Below, piece by piece: positions 1 through 11,400 of a stretch of DNA of 38,764 nucleotides. Location: assembly GCA_023667055.1 (NCBI GenBank), contig JAMPAV010000001.1, positions 698,438-737,201 on the forward strand, in the 5' to 3' direction. A program made the translations under genes and the position numbers. Source of the DNA: Muribaculum sp. (GTDB taxonomy: Bacteria; Bacteroidota; Bacteroidia; Bacteroidales; Muribaculaceae). The notes below the pieces were generated by a model. It did no database searches. It was not told the DNA's origin and was given only the letters and a program-made list of their open reading frames with translations. Each line of letters opens with the position of its first letter. The stretch's first letter is position 1.

Positions 1-1136
1 TCGGTCACGTTGACCACGGTAAGACTACTCTTACTGCTGCCATCACTAAGGTGCTCGCTGAAAAAGGTCTCTCTGAGGTTCGTTCATTCGACTCAATTGA
101 CAACGCTCCTGAGGAGAAAGAACGTGGTATCACAATCAATACCGCACACGTAGAATATCAGACCGCTAACCGCCACTACGCACACGTGGACTGCCCGGGA
201 CACGCCGACTATGTGAAGAACATGGTAACAGGTGCTGCTCAGATGGACGGTGCTATCATCGTGGTTGCTGCTACTGACGGTCCGATGCCCCAGACTCGTG
301 AGCACATCCTTCTCGCCCGTCAGGTGAACGTGCCTGCACTCGTGGTTTTCATGAACAAGTGCGACATGGTTGACGACCCCGAAATGCTTGAGCTCGTTGA
401 AATGGATATGCGCGACCTCCTCGCTCAGTACGAATATGACGGTGACAACACTCCTATCATCCAGGGTTCTGCTCTCGGCGCACTTAACGGTGAACCGCAG
501 TGGGTAGAGAAAGTGATGGAACTTATGGACGCTGTTGACACTTGGATTCCGCTTCCTCCGCGCGACGTTGATAAACCATTCCTTATGCCTGTTGAGGACG
601 TGTTCTCAATCACTGGCCGTGGTACTGTGGCTACAGGCCGTATCGAGGCTGGTAAGGTAAAGGTAGGCGACGAAGTTCAGATCCTTGGTCTTGGTGCCGA
701 CAAGAAGTCTGTCGTAACTGGTGTTGAGATGTTCCGTAAGATTCTTGACGAAGGTGAAGCCGGCGACAATGTAGGTCTTCTTCTCCGTGGTATCGACAAG
801 AACGAAATCAAGCGTGGTATGGTTATCTGCCACCCGGGACAGGTTAAGCCTCACGATCACTTCAAGGCTCAGGTTTATATCCTGAAGAAAGAAGAAGGTG
901 GCCGTCACACTCCGTTCCACAACAAATATCGTCCTCAGTTCTACATCCGTACACTTGACGTGACAGGTGAAATCACTCTTCCTGAAGGAACTGAAATGGT
1001 TATGCCCGGCGACAACGTTGAGATCGACGTTAAGCTCATCACTCCGGTGGCTTGCGACAAGGGTCTTCGTTTCGCTATCCGTGAAGGTGGCCGCACCGTT
1101 GGTTCAGGTCAGATCACTTCAATCGTTGAAGACTAA
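1..1136 (+). CDS. tuf: Elongation factor Tu, 5'-truncated by the window edge
   Basis: EF-Tu is the GTPase that delivers aminoacyl-tRNA to the ribosomal A site. The frame is open from base 3 and begins inside the P-loop motif GHVDHGKT (bases 3-26), so only about 17 N-terminal codons are missing; the GTG at 51 is an internal valine codon and not a start. The GTPase motifs DCPGH and NKCD and the SAL motif follow in order, then domains II and III, ending with a TAA at 1134-1136. The gene heads the tuf-trnW-secE-nusG-rplK order usual in Bacteroidetes. Nothing is abnormal apart from the truncation. Confidence 0.98.
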   Translation, partial: GHVDHGKTTLTAAITKVLAEKGLSEVRSFDSIDNAPEEKERGITINTAHVEYQTANRHYAHVDCPGHADYVKNMVTGAAQMDGAIIVVAATDGPMPQTREHILLARQVNVPALVVFMNKCDMVDDPEMLELVEMDMRDLLAQYEYDGDNTPIIQGSALGALNGEPQWVEKVMELMDAVDTWIPLPPRDVDKPFLMPVEDVFSITGRGTVATGRIEAGKVKVGDEVQILGLGADKKSVVTGVEMFRKILDEGEAGDNVGLLLRGIDKNEIKRGMVICHPGQVKPHDHFKAQVYILKKEEGGRHTPFHNKYRPQFYIRTLDVTGEITLPEGTEMVMPGDNVEIDVKLITPVACDKGLRFAIREGGRTVGSGQITSIVED

Positions 1137-1152
1137 TTCTGATAAATATAAT

Positions 1153-1176
1153 AGGGGTCTTGAAATACAGACCCCT
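1153..1176 (+). other. Hairpin between tuf and tRNA-Trp
   Basis: AGGGGTCT (1153-1160) pairs perfectly with AGACCCCT (1169-1176) around an 8-nt loop. No T-run follows and the tRNA begins 5 nt later. It is more likely a 3'-end stabiliser of tuf mRNA or a processing site beside the tRNA than a full terminator. Confidence 0.6.
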
Positions 1177-1181
1177 TACAT

Positions 1182-1254
1182 ACGGGAATAGCTCAGTCGG
1201 TAGAGCACTGGTCTCCAAAACCAGGTGTCGGGAGTTCGAGCCTCTCTTCCCGTG
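1182..1254 (+). tRNA. trnW: tRNA-Trp (anticodon CCA)
   Basis: A complete cloverleaf can be drawn. The 7-bp acceptor pairs ACGGGAA with TTCCCGT, the D-stem is GCTC/GAGC, and the anticodon stem is CTGGT/ACCAG with loop CTCCAAA (CCA at 1215-1217). The T-arm is GGGAG-TTCGAGC-CTCTC and the discriminator is G1254. The 3' CCA is not encoded. It lies between tuf and secE, as is usual in this phylum, and is probably co-transcribed and processed from the mRNA. Confidence 0.97.
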
Positions 1255-1270
1255 CTAAAAAGAAATCAAA

Positions 1271-1462
1271 ATGAATATAGTAAAAGACTTAAGGGAATCC
1301 TACGATGAACTCGTTCATAAGGTTTCCTGGCCGACTCGAAAAAATCTTGTTAATTCCGCAGTGCTCGTGCTGATTGCTTCCATCATTATAGCAGTGTTCA
1401 TCTGGGCAGTTGACAAGATATTCAGTTTACTGATGGAGACTATATATTCTATTAGTTTCTAA
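1271..1462 (+). CDS. secE: Preprotein translocase subunit SecE
   Basis: SecE is the small inner-membrane subunit of the SecYEG channel that clamps SecY. The product is 63 aa, the single-span size common outside the gamma-proteobacteria. An amphipathic N-terminal helix with the family signature KVSWPTRKN (about residues 18-26) precedes one hydrophobic membrane segment (about 30-57). The ATG at 1271 lies 16 nt after the tRNA and nusG follows after 18 nt, the classical secE-nusG pair. Confidence 0.95.
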   Translation: MNIVKDLRESYDELVHKVSWPTRKNLVNSAVLVLIASIIIAVFIWAVDKIFSLLMETIYSISF

Positions 1463-1480
1463 TCTTAAATGTAGGTTTCA

Positions 1481-2032
1481 ATGGCTGAGAGAAAATTTGA
1501 ATGGTACGTGCTTCGTGCCATTTCCGGTAAAGAGGCCAAGGTGAAGGAAGTGCTTGATGCTGCCATCAAGAATACCGACCTTGGAAAGTATGTATCGGAG
1601 GTTTTGATTCCTACCGAAAAGGTCTATGTCACTCGCTCAGGCAAAAAGGTTGTCAAAGATCGTACGCTCTTCAGCGGTTATGTGTTTGTAAAATGCATTC
1701 TCACTGGAGAGGTTCAGTATGAACTGCGCAACACCAGTAATGTGATTGATTTCCTTCGCGGCCGCGCCAAGAATTCGGAACCCGAGTCGCTCCGCGAAAG
1801 CGAGGTTATGAACATGCTGGGAGCTGCTGATGCTCTTAACGACTCTCCTGAATCATCCGACGATGCTTATTTCGCAGGTGAGGCTGTTAAGGTCATTTCT
1901 GGACCTTTCTCCGGTTTCTCCGGAGTAATAAAGGAGGTGAGCAGAGAGACTCAGAAACTGAAGGTTGAGGTTAAGATCTTTGGTCGTCCCACAGACCTCG
2001 AGTTGGAATATTCCCAAGTGGAAAGAGAATGA
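1481..2032 (+). CDS. nusG: Transcription elongation/antitermination factor NusG
   Basis: NusG binds RNA polymerase and links it to Rho or to the ribosome. The 183-aa product has the N-terminal NGN domain, beginning with the typical WYVLRAISGKE stretch near residue 9 and containing LFSGYVFVK near 65-75. A C-terminal KOW domain follows, with the hallmark VISGPFSGFSGVI near residue 130-145. Length and domain order match the family. It lies between secE and rplK in the expected operon. Confidence 0.97.
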   Translation: MAERKFEWYVLRAISGKEAKVKEVLDAAIKNTDLGKYVSEVLIPTEKVYVTRSGKKVVKDRTLFSGYVFVKCILTGEVQYELRNTSNVIDFLRGRAKNSEPESLRESEVMNMLGAADALNDSPESSDDAYFAGEAVKVISGPFSGFSGVIKEVSRETQKLKVEVKIFGRPTDLELEYSQVERE

Positions 2033-2115
2033 ATGTGATTGGTCGTCTGATGTTACGCAGTCGGCTTTTTATATGAGTTCTCAAGAGAAAATCAATTTTT
2101 AAAGTATTTAACAAA

Positions 2116-2559
2116 ATGGCTAAAGAAATTGCTGGACAGATCAAATTGCAGATTAAGGGCGGTGCGGCAAACCCGTCGCCTCCGGTAGGACCGGCTCTCG
2201 GTTCGAAGGGTATAAACATCATGGAATTCTGCAAGCAGTTCAATGCCCGTACCCAAGATAAGGCCGGTAAGGTTCTTCCTGTCGTTATCACTTACTATTC
2301 AGACAAGAGTTTCGACTTTGTAGTGAAGACTCCTCCGGTAGCAGTGCAACTCAAGGAAGTGGCTAAACTCAAGAGTGGATCAGCTCAGCCTAACCGTAAG
2401 AAAGTGGCTGAAATCACTTGGGAACAGGTGAAGACTATTGCTGAAGACAAGATGCCTGATTTGAACTGTTTCACTTTGGACTCGGCGATGCGTATGGTTG
2501 CCGGCACAGCTAGAAGCATGGGTATCACCGTCAAAGGAGCATTCCCTGAACTTAACTAA
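2116..2559 (+). CDS. rplK: 50S ribosomal protein L11
   Basis: L11 (uL11) binds the 23S GTPase-centre RNA at the base of the L7/L12 stalk. The 147-aa product has the N-terminal proline-rich segment [13 protein letters not shown] (about residues 20-32), the target of thiostrepton-type drugs, and the C-terminal RNA-binding region ending in [13 protein letters not shown]. The preceding 83-nt gap after nusG is AT-rich. rplA follows after 14 nt. Confidence 0.98.
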   Translation: MAKEIAGQIKLQIKGGAANPSPPVGPALGSKGINIMEFCKQFNARTQDKAGKVLPVVITYYSDKSFDFVVKTPPVAVQLKEVAKLKSGSAQPNRKKVAEITWEQVKTIAEDKMPDLNCFTLDSAMRMVAGTARSMGITVKGAFPELN

Positions 2560-2573
2560 TACTTCAATACGAA

Positions 2574-3269
2574 ATGGGAAAACTGACAAAAAATCAAAAG
2601 TTGGCTCTGTCGAAGATTGAAGCTGGGAAAGCATATACTTTGGCAGAAGCTGCTGAAAAGGTAAAGGAAATCACTTATACCAAATTTGACGCTTCTCTTG
2701 ATATCGATGTCCGTCTGGGCGTTGACCCGCGTAAGGCTGACCAGATGGTGCGTGGCGTAGTTTCGCTGCCTCATGGCACCGGTAAGGAAGTAAGAGTGCT
2801 TGTACTCTGCAATCCTGATGCCGAAGCGGCTGCTAAAGAAGCCGGTGCTGACTATGTTGGCCTCGACGAGTATCTTCAGAAAATTAAAGGCGGTTGGACT
2901 GATGTAGATGTTATCATCACTCAGCCTTCTGTAATGGGTAAACTTGGCCCTCTCGGTCGTATCCTCGGTCCTCGCGGACTGATGCCTAACCCAAAGAGCG
3001 GTACAGTGACTATGGATGTCGCTAAGGCTGTCAAGGAAGTTAAGCAGGGTAAGATCGACTTCAAGGTTGACAAAACCGGTATCGTGCACGCTTCTATCGG
3101 CAAGGTTTCCTTCGATCCGAAGGCTATGCGCGAAAACGCCAAGGAGTTTATCAACACTTTGATTAAGCTTAAACCCGCAACTGCTAAAGGTACATACATC
3201 AAGAGCATCTATCTTTCAAGCACCATGAGCCCCGGTGTGAAGGTTGACACTAAGAGCATAGATGAATAA
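2574..3269 (+). CDS. rplA: 50S ribosomal protein L1
   Basis: L1 (uL1) forms the mobile L1 stalk at the ribosomal E site; in many bacteria it also represses its own mRNA. The 231-aa product shows the family signature around [17 protein letters not shown] (about residues 128-144) and a normal length. It is directly downstream of rplK. No L1-binding mimic was identified with confidence in the upstream gap. Confidence 0.98.
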   Translation: MGKLTKNQKLALSKIEAGKAYTLAEAAEKVKEITYTKFDASLDIDVRLGVDPRKADQMVRGVVSLPHGTGKEVRVLVLCNPDAEAAAKEAGADYVGLDEYLQKIKGGWTDVDVIITQPSVMGKLGPLGRILGPRGLMPNPKSGTVTMDVAKAVKEVKQGKIDFKVDKTGIVHASIGKVSFDPKAMRENAKEFINTLIKLKPATAKGTYIKSIYLSSTMSPGVKVDTKSIDE

Positions 3270-3289
3270 CCCTCAAAACGACACTCAAG

Positions 3290-3811
3290 ATGAAGAAAGA
3301 AGATAAGACTCTGCTGATTGAAAAGATCGGCGATACTCTTAAAGAGTACAGTTGCGTTTATCTCGTTCAGTCCTCTGGCCTGAATGCAGAGAAAACAAGC
3401 GCTCTACGTCGCGCTTGCTTCCAGGACGGCATCAAGATGATGTGTGTCAAAAATACCCTTCTCAAGAAGGCTTTTGAGGCAAGCGAAATCGACTACTCCG
3501 AACTTTACGGCCTTCTTCACGGCGAAACTACACTTCTGCTCTCCAACGTGGGTAATGCTCCCGCAAAGATGATCAAGAAGTTCCGTGACAAAAAGGAAAC
3601 TCTCCCTGCTCTTAAGGGAGCCTTCGTAGAGGAAAGCGTTTATGTCGGCGAGGACATGTTGGATACCCTGGCCGCCATCAAGAGCAAGAACGAACTTATC
3701 GCAGATGTTGTGGCTCTGCTGCAATCGCCTGCTAAGAATGTTATCTCAGCCCTCAATAGTGGCGCCGGAAAACTTCACGGTATTCTGGAAACTCTATCCA
3801 ACAAAGAATAA
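3290..3811 (+). CDS. rplJ: 50S ribosomal protein L10
   Basis: L10 (uL10) anchors L7/L12 dimers to the ribosome. The 173-aa product has the N-terminal rRNA-binding domain, beginning MKKEDKTLLIEKIGDTL with a VKNTLLKKA motif near residues 52-60. The C-terminal helix that binds L7/L12 ends the protein. The gap from rplA is 20 nt and rplL follows after 35 nt, so L10 and L7/L12 are probably made from one transcript. Confidence 0.97.
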   Translation: MKKEDKTLLIEKIGDTLKEYSCVYLVQSSGLNAEKTSALRRACFQDGIKMMCVKNTLLKKAFEASEIDYSELYGLLHGETTLLLSNVGNAPAKMIKKFRDKKETLPALKGAFVEESVYVGEDMLDTLAAIKSKNELIADVVALLQSPAKNVISALNSGAGKLHGILETLSNKE

Positions 3812-3846
3812 TCAACATTGTAAAATAAATAAAAAACTATACAAAA

Positions 3847-4221
3847 ATGGCAGATTTGAAAGCATTTGCAGAACAGCTCGTAAACCTCACTGTAAAGGAA
3901 GTAAACGAACTCGCTCAGATCCTCAAGGACGAATACGGTATCGAACCCGCAGCTGCAGCTGTTGCAGTAGCAGCCGGTCCGGCAGCTGGCGCTCCCGCAG
4001 CTGAAGAAAAAACTAACTTTGACGTTGTCCTCAAAGCAGCAGGCGCAAGCAAACTCGCTGTCGTTAAGCTCGTGAAGGAACTCACCGGCCTTGGTCTTAA
4101 GGAAGCTAAGGAACTCGTTGACGGCGCACCCAGCGTAGTTAAAGAGCAGCTCCCGAAGGCTGACGCAGAGGGTCTCAAGAAGCAGCTCGAAGATGCTGGT
4201 GCTGAAGTTGAACTTAAGTAA
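3847..4221 (+). CDS. rplL: 50S ribosomal protein L7/L12
   Basis: L7/L12 (bL12) is the multicopy stalk protein that recruits translation GTPases. The 124-aa product has an N-terminal dimerisation domain, an Ala-rich hinge (about residues 37-55) and the conserved C-terminal domain with [12 protein letters not shown] and the basic face that contacts EF-G and EF-Tu. The base composition of the hinge is GCA/GCT-rich, as expected for a highly expressed gene. A strong hairpin follows the stop codon. Confidence 0.98.
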   Translation: MADLKAFAEQLVNLTVKEVNELAQILKDEYGIEPAAAAVAVAAGPAAGAPAAEEKTNFDVVLKAAGASKLAVVKLVKELTGLGLKEAKELVDGAPSVVKEQLPKADAEGLKKQLEDAGAEVELK

Positions 4222-4236
4222 TACAGCTATAAGATC

Positions 4237-4267
4237 GTAATTCCCCCGCTGAGTGTGGGGGAATTAC
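4237..4267 (+). terminator. Attenuator-like hairpin between rplL and rpoB
   Basis: GTAATTCCCCC (4237-4247) pairs perfectly over 11 bp with GGGGGAATTAC (4257-4267), followed by ACATTTTA. The T-run is short and rpoB must still be expressed from upstream, so partial termination or RNA processing is the likely role. Partial termination in the rplL-rpoB gap is well known in E. coli; transfer of that role to this species is inference. Confidence 0.75.
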
Positions 4268-4345
4268 ACATTTTATATTCCATAGTGCGTTGATATGTCG
4301 GGTTTCCCTGCTTGTCATGCAGCCGGCGCCTTTCGTATCTCGCAG

Positions 4346-4386
4346 ATTTTCAGATTCCATCGCTTTGTGATTGGCAGTCTGAAAAT
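4346..4386 (+). other. Second stem-loop in the rplL-rpoB leader
   Basis: ATTTTCAGA (4346-4354) pairs over 9 bp with TCTGAAAAT (4378-4386), with weaker pairing inside the loop (CCA with TGG). It lies 130 nt before the rpoB start. No convincing TAnnTTTG promoter was found between rplL and rpoB, so this is probably part of the read-through mRNA. Confidence 0.45.
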
Positions 4387-4516
4387 TATTTGTGTATTAT
4401 AACGTATGCTTTTTTTAGCGATTTAATTGTTTTTACACAAAATTAACACTTTTTAAAAGATTTAGGAGCGATTTTCGCTTCTCTTATTTGGCTTGCCAAC
4501 AGATAAATCTTATTTT

Positions 4517-7500
4517 ATGTCAAAGAATACAAATGCAAAACCTCGCGTTAACTTCGCGTCTGTGAAGAATCCGTATCCATTCCCGGATTTCCTTGAGGTG
4601 CAGCTGAAATCCTTCAGGGATTTCCTTCAGCTTGATACTCCGCCCGAGAATAGAAAGAACGAAGGTCTATACAAGGTGTTCTCAGAAAATTTCCCCATTG
4701 CTGACACTCGCAACAACTTCGTGCTCGAATTTCTTGACTATTATATCGACCCTCCTCGCTACACTATCGACGAATGCTTCGAAAGAGGTCTTACCTACAG
4801 TGTGCCTCTTAAGGCTAAGTTGAAACTTTATTGCACGGATCCTGACCATGAGGATTTCGCTACAAGTATTCAGGATGTATATCTGGGTCCTATCCCTTAT
4901 ATGACTGATCAGGGCACTTTCATCATCAACGGTGCTGAACGCGTTGTGGTTTCTCAGCTCCACCGTTCACCCGGTGTGTTCTTCGGCCAAAGCATGCATG
5001 CCAATGGCACCAAGCTTTATTCCGCTCGTATCATACCTTTCAGGGGCAGCTGGATTGAGTTCGCCACCGACATCAACAACGTGATGTATGCCTACATCGA
5101 CCGCAAGAAGAAACTTCCTGTCACCACTTTGCTTCGTGCCATCGGTCTTGAGAGCGATAAGGATATTCTTCAGGTGTTCAATCTTGCTGAAGAGATAAAA
5201 GTTACAAAATCTAATCTCACCAAGGTCATCGGCCGTAAACTTGCGGCACGTGTGCTCAAGTCATGGGTGGAGGATATCAGTAGCGACGATATCGGTGAAG
5301 TGATGACCATCGAACGCAACGAGGTTGTGGTGGACCGTGGCGTTGCTATTACGGAAGACAATATTGATGCAATTCTCGAGTCAGGCGTTAAGACGATTGT
5401 GCTCGAGAAGGAAGACGTTAATGCAATAGATTTCAGCATCATTTTCAATACGCTCTCTAAGGATAGTTCCAACTCGGAGACTGAGGCCATTCAGTATATT
5501 TACCGTCAGCTGCGCAACGCAGAGCCGCCAGATGACGCTTCTGCTCGCGAGGTAATCCAGAATCTGTTCTTCAGCGAGAAGAGATACGACCTTGGCGATG
5601 TGGGTCGCTACAGAATCAATAAGAAGCTTTCTCTCACCACTCCGATGGATGTGAGGGTGCTCACTCGCGAGGACATAGTGGAGATTATCAAATATCTCAT
5701 CGAGTTGATCAATAACAAGAGCGAGGTCGATGATATCGACCACCTTTCCAACCGTCGTGTGCGTACTGTTGGCGAGCAGCTCTATAACCAGTTCAATATT
5801 GGTCTCGCACGCATGAGCCGCACCATTCGCGAGAGAATGAATGTCCGCGACAATGAAGTGTTCACCCCGACTGATCTTATCAACGCCAAGACTATTTCCG
5901 GCGTTATCAACTCGTTCTTCGGCACAGATGCACTTTCACAGTTCATGGACCAGACCAATCCGCTTGCAGAGATTACCCACAAGCGTCGTCTTTCGGCACT
6001 CGGTCCCGGCGGTCTGAGCCGCGAGCGTGCCGGATTTGAGGTGCGCGACGTGCATTATACCCATTATGGACGTCTCTGTCCGATCGAGACCCCTGAAGGT
6101 CCTAACATCGGTCTGATTTCGTCTCTCTGTGTCTATGCGAAGATCAATAATCTCGGTTTCATCGAGACTCCCTATAGAAAGGTGGAAAATAGTGTGGTGG
6201 ATCTCAACAACGACGACGTGATCTATCTCACAGCCGAGATGGAGGAAGGACTCAACATCGCTCAGGGCAACGCACCACTTAACGACGACGGCAGCTTCAT
6301 CCGCGACAAGGTGAAGGCTCGCCAGGATGCGGATTTCCCTATCGTTCCTCCTTCCGACATCAAGCTTATGGATGTAGCTCCTATTCAGATTGCTTCGATC
6401 GCAGCATCTCTGATTCCCTTCCTTGAGCATGACGACGCCAACCGTGCATTGATGGGATCCAACATGATGCGTCAGGCCGTGCCTCTGATGCGTAGCGAGG
6501 CTCCAATCGTGGGCACCGGTATTGAGGGACAGCTGATTCGCGACTCACGCACTCAGATCATGGCTGAGGGCAATGGCGAAATTGAATATGTGGATGCCAC
6601 CACTATCCGCATCAACTATGACCGCACCGACGACGAAGAGTTTGTGGAATTTGAGCCTGCTCTTAAAGAATACAGAATCCCGAAGTTCCGCCGCACCAAT
6701 CAGGGTACTACAATCGACTTGCGCCCTATTTGTGAGGTAGGTCAGAAAGTGAAGAAAGGTGATATCCTCACTGAGGGATATTCCACTGAAAACGGAGAAC
6801 TCGCACTCGGCCGCAACCTCAAGGTGGCGTTCATGCCTTGGAAAGGCTACAACTATGAGGATGCCATCGTGCTCAACGAGCGCATGGTGAAAGAGGATAT
6901 ACTCACATCTGTCCATGTCGATGAATATACCCTTGAGGTGCGCGAGACAAAACGCGGCATGGAGGAACTCACTTCCGATATCCCGAATGTCAGCGAAGAC
7001 GCCACAAAGGATCTCGACGAAAGAGGCATTATCCGTGTGGGCGCTTACGTGGTGCCGGGCGACATAATGATTGGTAAGATTACTCCCAAGGGCGAGAGCG
7101 ATCCCACTCCCGAAGAAAAACTTCTCCGCGCCATATTTGGCGACAAGGCCGGTGAAGTGAAGGATGCTTCCCTTAAGGCAAGTCCCTCGCTGAAGGGCGT
7201 GGTGATCGGCACCAACCTTTTCTCGAAGGCTGTCAAGTCAAAGACCAACCGTAAGGCCCTTCAGGAACAGACCGAGGCTCTCGAACATGAATACCATGAG
7301 CGTCTCGATGCTCTTAAGGAAATTATGATTGGCAAGATGGAGACCCTCCTGAAAGGTCAGGTATCTGCCGGAGTGAAAGACTTCCTCGGTGACGAAATAG
7401 TCGCTGCCGGACAGAAGTTCAACGGTGTCAACTGGGCCGACTTCAAATATGAGACAGTCAACCTCAGCAACTGGACTGATGACGAGCGTATCAACGGCAT

Positions 7501-8332
7501 GATCGTGAAACTCGTCACCAATTATCTTCGCAAGTCGAAGGAAATCGACAGCGAGCTACGTCGCCGCAAGTTTGACATCACCATCGGTGATGAACTTCCC
7601 TCGGGAATCATGCAGATGGCAAAGGTATATATCGCCAAGAAGCGCAAGATCGGTGTGGGCGACAAGATGGCAGGCCGCCATGGCAACAAGGGTATTGTGT
7701 CGCGAGTCGTGCGTCAGGAAGATATGCCGTTCCTTGAGGACGGTACTCCCGTCGATATCGTGCTTAACCCTCTGGGTGTGCCTTCACGTATGAACCTCGG
7801 TCAGATTTTTGAGACAGTGCTCGGATGGGCCGGACGTGAACTCGGCGAGAAATTCGCAACCCCGATTTTCGACGGTGCAAGCCTTGATGATCTCAACGAG
7901 TGGACCGACAAAGCCGGTCTCCCGCGTTATGGCAAGACTTATCTCTACGACGGCGGCACAGGCGACCGCTTTGACCAGCCCGCCACTGTAGGTGTCATCT
8001 ATATGCTTAAGCTTGGCCACATGGTGGAAGACAAGATGCACGCTCGTTCAATCGGTCCGTACTCTCTCATCACCCAGCAGCCCCTCGGCGGTAAGGCCCA
8101 GTTCGGTGGTCAGCGTTTTGGTGAGATGGAGGTTTGGGCACTCGAGGCTTTCGGTGCAAGCCATATCCTTCAGGAAATCCTCACCATTAAATCTGATGAT
8201 GTCAACGGTCGTAGCAAAGCATACGAGGCAATTGTCAAAGGAGACCCGATGCCTAACCCCGGAATTCCTGAGTCTCTCAATGTGTTGCTCCATGAGCTTC
8301 GCGGTCTCGGACTGAGCGTGACCCTCGACTGA
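4517..8332 (+). CDS. rpoB: DNA-directed RNA polymerase subunit beta
   Basis: RpoB forms one pincer of RNA polymerase and much of the active site. The product is 1271 aa. The ATG at 4517 ([17 protein letters not shown]) is chosen over the TTG at 4493 because it fits the family N-terminus and follows an AT-rich leader. Hallmarks are [10 protein letters not shown], the rifampicin pocket at about residues 469-500 ([20 protein letters not shown]), [13 protein letters not shown] and [12 protein letters not shown]. Residues equivalent to E. coli D516, H526 and S531 are D, H and S, so no classical resistance change is visible at these positions. rpoC follows after 119 nt. Confidence 0.98.
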   Translation: MSKNTNAKPRVNFASVKNPYPFPDFLEVQLKSFRDFLQLDTPPENRKNEGLYKVFSENFPIADTRNNFVLEFLDYYIDPPRYTIDECFERGLTYSVPLKAKLKLYCTDPDHEDFATSIQDVYLGPIPYMTDQGTFIINGAERVVVSQLHRSPGVFFGQSMHANGTKLYSARIIPFRGSWIEFATDINNVMYAYIDRKKKLPVTTLLRAIGLESDKDILQVFNLAEEIKVTKSNLTKVIGRKLAARVLKSWVEDISSDDIGEVMTIERNEVVVDRGVAITEDNIDAILESGVKTIVLEKEDVNAIDFSIIFNTLSKDSSNSETEAIQYIYRQLRNAEPPDDASAREVIQNLFFSEKRYDLGDVGRYRINKKLSLTTPMDVRVLTREDIVEIIKYLIELINNKSEVDDIDHLSNRRVRTVGEQLYNQFNIGLARMSRTIRERMNVRDNEVFTPTDLINAKTISGVINSFFGTDALSQFMDQTNPLAEITHKRRLSALGPGGLSRERAGFEVRDVHYTHYGRLCPIETPEGPNIGLISSLCVYAKINNLGFIETPYRKVENSVVDLNNDDVIYLTAEMEEGLNIAQGNAPLNDDGSFIRDKVKARQDADFPIVPPSDIKLMDVAPIQIASIAASLIPFLEHDDANRALMGSNMMRQAVPLMRSEAPIVGTGIEGQLIRDSRTQIMAEGNGEIEYVDATTIRINYDRTDDEEFVEFEPALKEYRIPKFRRTNQGTTIDLRPICEVGQKVKKGDILTEGYSTENGELALGRNLKVAFMPWKGYNYEDAIVLNERMVKEDILTSVHVDEYTLEVRETKRGMEELTSDIPNVSEDATKDLDERGIIRVGAYVVPGDIMIGKITPKGESDPTPEEKLLRAIFGDKAGEVKDASLKASPSLKGVVIGTNLFSKAVKSKTNRKALQEQTEALEHEYHERLDALKEIMIGKMETLLKGQVSAGVKDFLGDEIVAAGQKFNGVNWADFKYETVNLSNWTDDERINGMIVKLVTNYLRKSKEIDSELRRRKFDITIGDELPSGIMQMAKVYIAKKRKIGVGDKMAGRHGNKGIVSRVVRQEDMPFLEDGTPVDIVLNPLGVPSRMNLGQIFETVLGWAGRELGEKFATPIFDGASLDDLNEWTDKAGLPRYGKTYLYDGGTGDRFDQPATVGVIYMLKLGHMVEDKMHARSIGPYSLITQQPLGGKAQFGGQRFGEMEVWALEAFGASHILQEILTIKSDDVNGRSKAYEAIVKGDPMPNPGIPESLNVLLHELRGLGLSVTLD

Positions 8333-8346
8333 TAATATGATGTAAA

Positions 8347-8440
8347 AAAGGATTTAAGGTTAGGGTTTTGCCAACAATCAAAATCGCCAATAAAGATTTT
8401 GCCAACAGTCTAAACCCTAAACTCTAAACCCTAAACTAAA
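8347..8440 (+). repeat. Telomere-like heptad element between rpoB and rpoC
   Basis: The left side has TTTAAGGTTAGGGTTTTG (from 8353). The right side has CTAAACCC, TAAACTC and TAAACCC units ending TAAACTA near 8439. The two sides are inverted relative to each other, and GCCAACAnTC occurs twice between them. This is one of several such elements in the window (see 19566, 20625, 29906, 34757). Confidence 0.7.
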
Positions 8441-8451
8441 ATAGAAAACCT

Positions 8452-11400
8452 ATGGCTTTCAAAAGAGATAATAAGATAAAGACCAATTTCACCAAGATCA
8501 CAATCGGACTCGCTTCGCCCGAGAAAATCAAGGAGATGTCAAGCGGAGAGGTTCTCAAACCGGAGACCATCAACTACCGCACATATAAGCCCGAACGCGA
8601 CGGCCTTTTCTGCGAGAAAATCTTCGGCCCCGTGAAGGATTATGAATGCCATTGCGGCAAATACAAGCGAATCCGCTACAAGGGTATCGTCTGCGACCGC
8701 TGTGGTGTGGAGGTCACCGAGAAGAAAGTTCGCCGCGAGCGCATGGGACATATCGAACTCGTTGTCCCCGTGGCTCATATATGGTATTTCCGTTCTCTTC
8801 CCAACAAAATCGGGTATCTTCTTGGCCTTCCATCGAAGAAACTCGATGCTGTGATCTACTATGAGCGTTATGTAGTGCTCCAGCCGGGTGCTGCTGCCGG
8901 TATCGCCACCGACACCCGCGACGGCGAGAAACTTGCTGCAAAGGATGCAGGCAAGGAACTGGCGCGTCTTGATTTGCTCTCTGAGGAGGAATATCTCGAC
9001 ATCCTTGACAAACTTCCCGAAGGCAATCAGCTTCTGCCCGATGATGACCCCAACAAGTTCATCGCAAAGATGGGTGCCGAGGCCGTCTATGAGCTGCTCC
9101 AAAATATCGACCTCGAGGCTCTTGCAGCCGATTTGCGCGACCGCGCTCATCGCGAGGGTTCTCAGCAGCGTAAGACTGAGGCCCTGAAGCGTCTTCAGGT
9201 GGTGAATTCATTCCTTGCTTCCAAGAATGTAAACAAGCCGGAATGGATGGTGCTTAAGGCTATACCGGTTATTCCGCCGGAACTTCGCCCGCTCGTGCCG
9301 CTCGATGGCGGTCGTTTCGCTACTTCCGACCTTAACGACCTGTATCGCCGCGTGATTATCCGCAACAACCGTCTGAAACGCCTCATCGAGATTAAGGCCC
9401 CGGAGGTGATTCTCCGCAATGAGAAGCGTCTGCTTCAGGAGGCCGTTGACTCACTTCTCGACAACTCCCGTAAGGCATCGGCTGTGAAAAGCGATGTGAA
9501 TCGTCCGCTCAAATCCCTGTCCGACTCTCTGAAAGGCAAGCAGGGCCGTTTCCGCCAGAATCTTCTCGGTAAGCGTGTCGATTACTCAGCCCGTTCGGTT
9601 ATCGTCGTTGGCCCTGAGCTCAAGATGCACGAATGCGGTATTCCTAAACTGATGGCTGCCGAACTCTACAAGCCTTTCGTGATCCGCAAGCTCATCGAGC
9701 GAGGCATCGTGAAGACTGTCAAGAGCGCAAAGAAGATTGTGGATCGCAAGGAACCCGTAGTTTGGGATATCCTCGAGCATGTGATGAAAGGTCATCCGGT
9801 TCTACTCAACCGCGCCCCGACACTTCACCGCCTTGGTATTCAGGCCTTCCAGCCCAAGATGATCGAGGGCAAGGCTATCCAGCTCCATCCGCTCGCGTGC
9901 ACTGCGTTCAACGCTGACTTCGACGGCGACCAGATGGCTGTGCACTTGCCGCTTGGCAACGAGGCTATCCTCGAGGCTCAGATGCTGATGCTCGGTGCCC
10001 ACAACATCCTTAACCCTGCCAATGGCGCTCCTATCACCGTGCCTTCACAGGACATGGTGCTTGGACTTTACTACATCACAAAACTACGTCCCGGCACAAA
10101 AGGAGAGGGCACAAAGTTTTATGGCCCGGAAGAGGCTGAAATTGCCTACAATGAAGGTCGCCTCGACCTCCATGCCCCCGTCACAGTGCTTGTAGATGAC
10201 GTTGATGAAGATGGCAACCCTGTTAAGGTCCTGAAAGAGAACACCTCCGTAGGTCGTGTGCTCTTCAATCAGTATGTGCCCAAGGAAATCGGATACGTAA
10301 ATGAGATTATCTCTAAGAAATCTCTAAGAAATATCATCACCAAGGTGATCAAGACTTGTGGTGTGACCCGTTCCGCACAGTTCCTCGATGATATCAAGAA
10401 CCTTGGCTACAAGATGGCATTCCGCGGTGGCCTGTCGTTCAACCTTGGCGACGTCATCATTCCGAAGGAGAAGGCTGAATATGTAGCTGAGGGCAACGCC
10501 CAGGTGGAGGAAATCCTCATGAACTATCAGATGGGTATGATCACCGGCAACGACCGTTACAACCAGGTGATCGATGTCTGGACAAATGTCAACGCGAAAC
10601 TCGCCAACACCCTGATGAAGCAGATGGAGGAAGACCAGCAGGGATTCAACTCTGTGTATATGATGCTCGACTCCGGTGCCCGTGGTTCTAAGGACCAGAT
10701 TCGTCAGCTGTCCGGTATGCGTGGTCTTATGGCAAAGCCGCAGAAAGCCGGTGCCGAAGGCGGTCAGATCATCGAGAACCCGATTCTCGCAAACTTCAAG
10801 GAGGGTCTGAGCGTGCTCGAATACTTCATCTCCACCCACGGTGCCCGTAAGGGTCTTGCCGATACCGCGCTTAAGACTGCCGATGCCGGTTATCTTACCC
10901 GTCGTCTTGTCGATGTGGCACACGATGTCATCATCAACGAGGAAGACTGTGGCACTCTCCGCGGACTTGTCTGCACCGAAATCAAGAACAACGAGGAAGT
11001 CGTTGCCACTCTTTCAGAGCGTATTCTCGGTCGAGTGTCCGTCCACGATGTTCATGACCCCCACGACGACTCCATCATCTTCGTCCATGCCGGTGAGGAA
11101 ATTACCGAGGCTATTGCCGAGAAGATCGAGAACTCTGCCATCGAATCTGTTGAGATTCGTTCGGTGCTCACCTGCGAGTCGAAGAAGGGTGTATGCGCCA
11201 AATGTTATGGCCGTAACCTCTCCAACCACCGCATGGTGCAGAAAGGCGAGGCTGTCGGCGTAATCGCTGCTCAGTCCATCGGTGAACCGGGTACTCAGCT
11301 TACACTTCGTACCTTCCACGTCGGTGGTGTGGCAGGTAACGTTTCTGCCGTCAAGGATGTCACCGCCCGCCACGACGGTCGCCTTGAATTTGAGGAACTC

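Noticed and set aside
51..1136. A tuf start at GTG 51
   Set aside because: The P-loop GHVDHGKT lies upstream in the same frame, so GTG 51 is an internal valine codon of a truncated gene.
4493..4516. TTG start of rpoB adding eight residues
   Set aside because: The added residues are not typical of the family; ATG 4517 gives the expected N-terminus.
8400..8440. True telomere sequence (CCCTAAA)
   Set aside because: Short, degenerate and internal to a bacterial operon; the resemblance to plant telomeres is a sequence coincidence.
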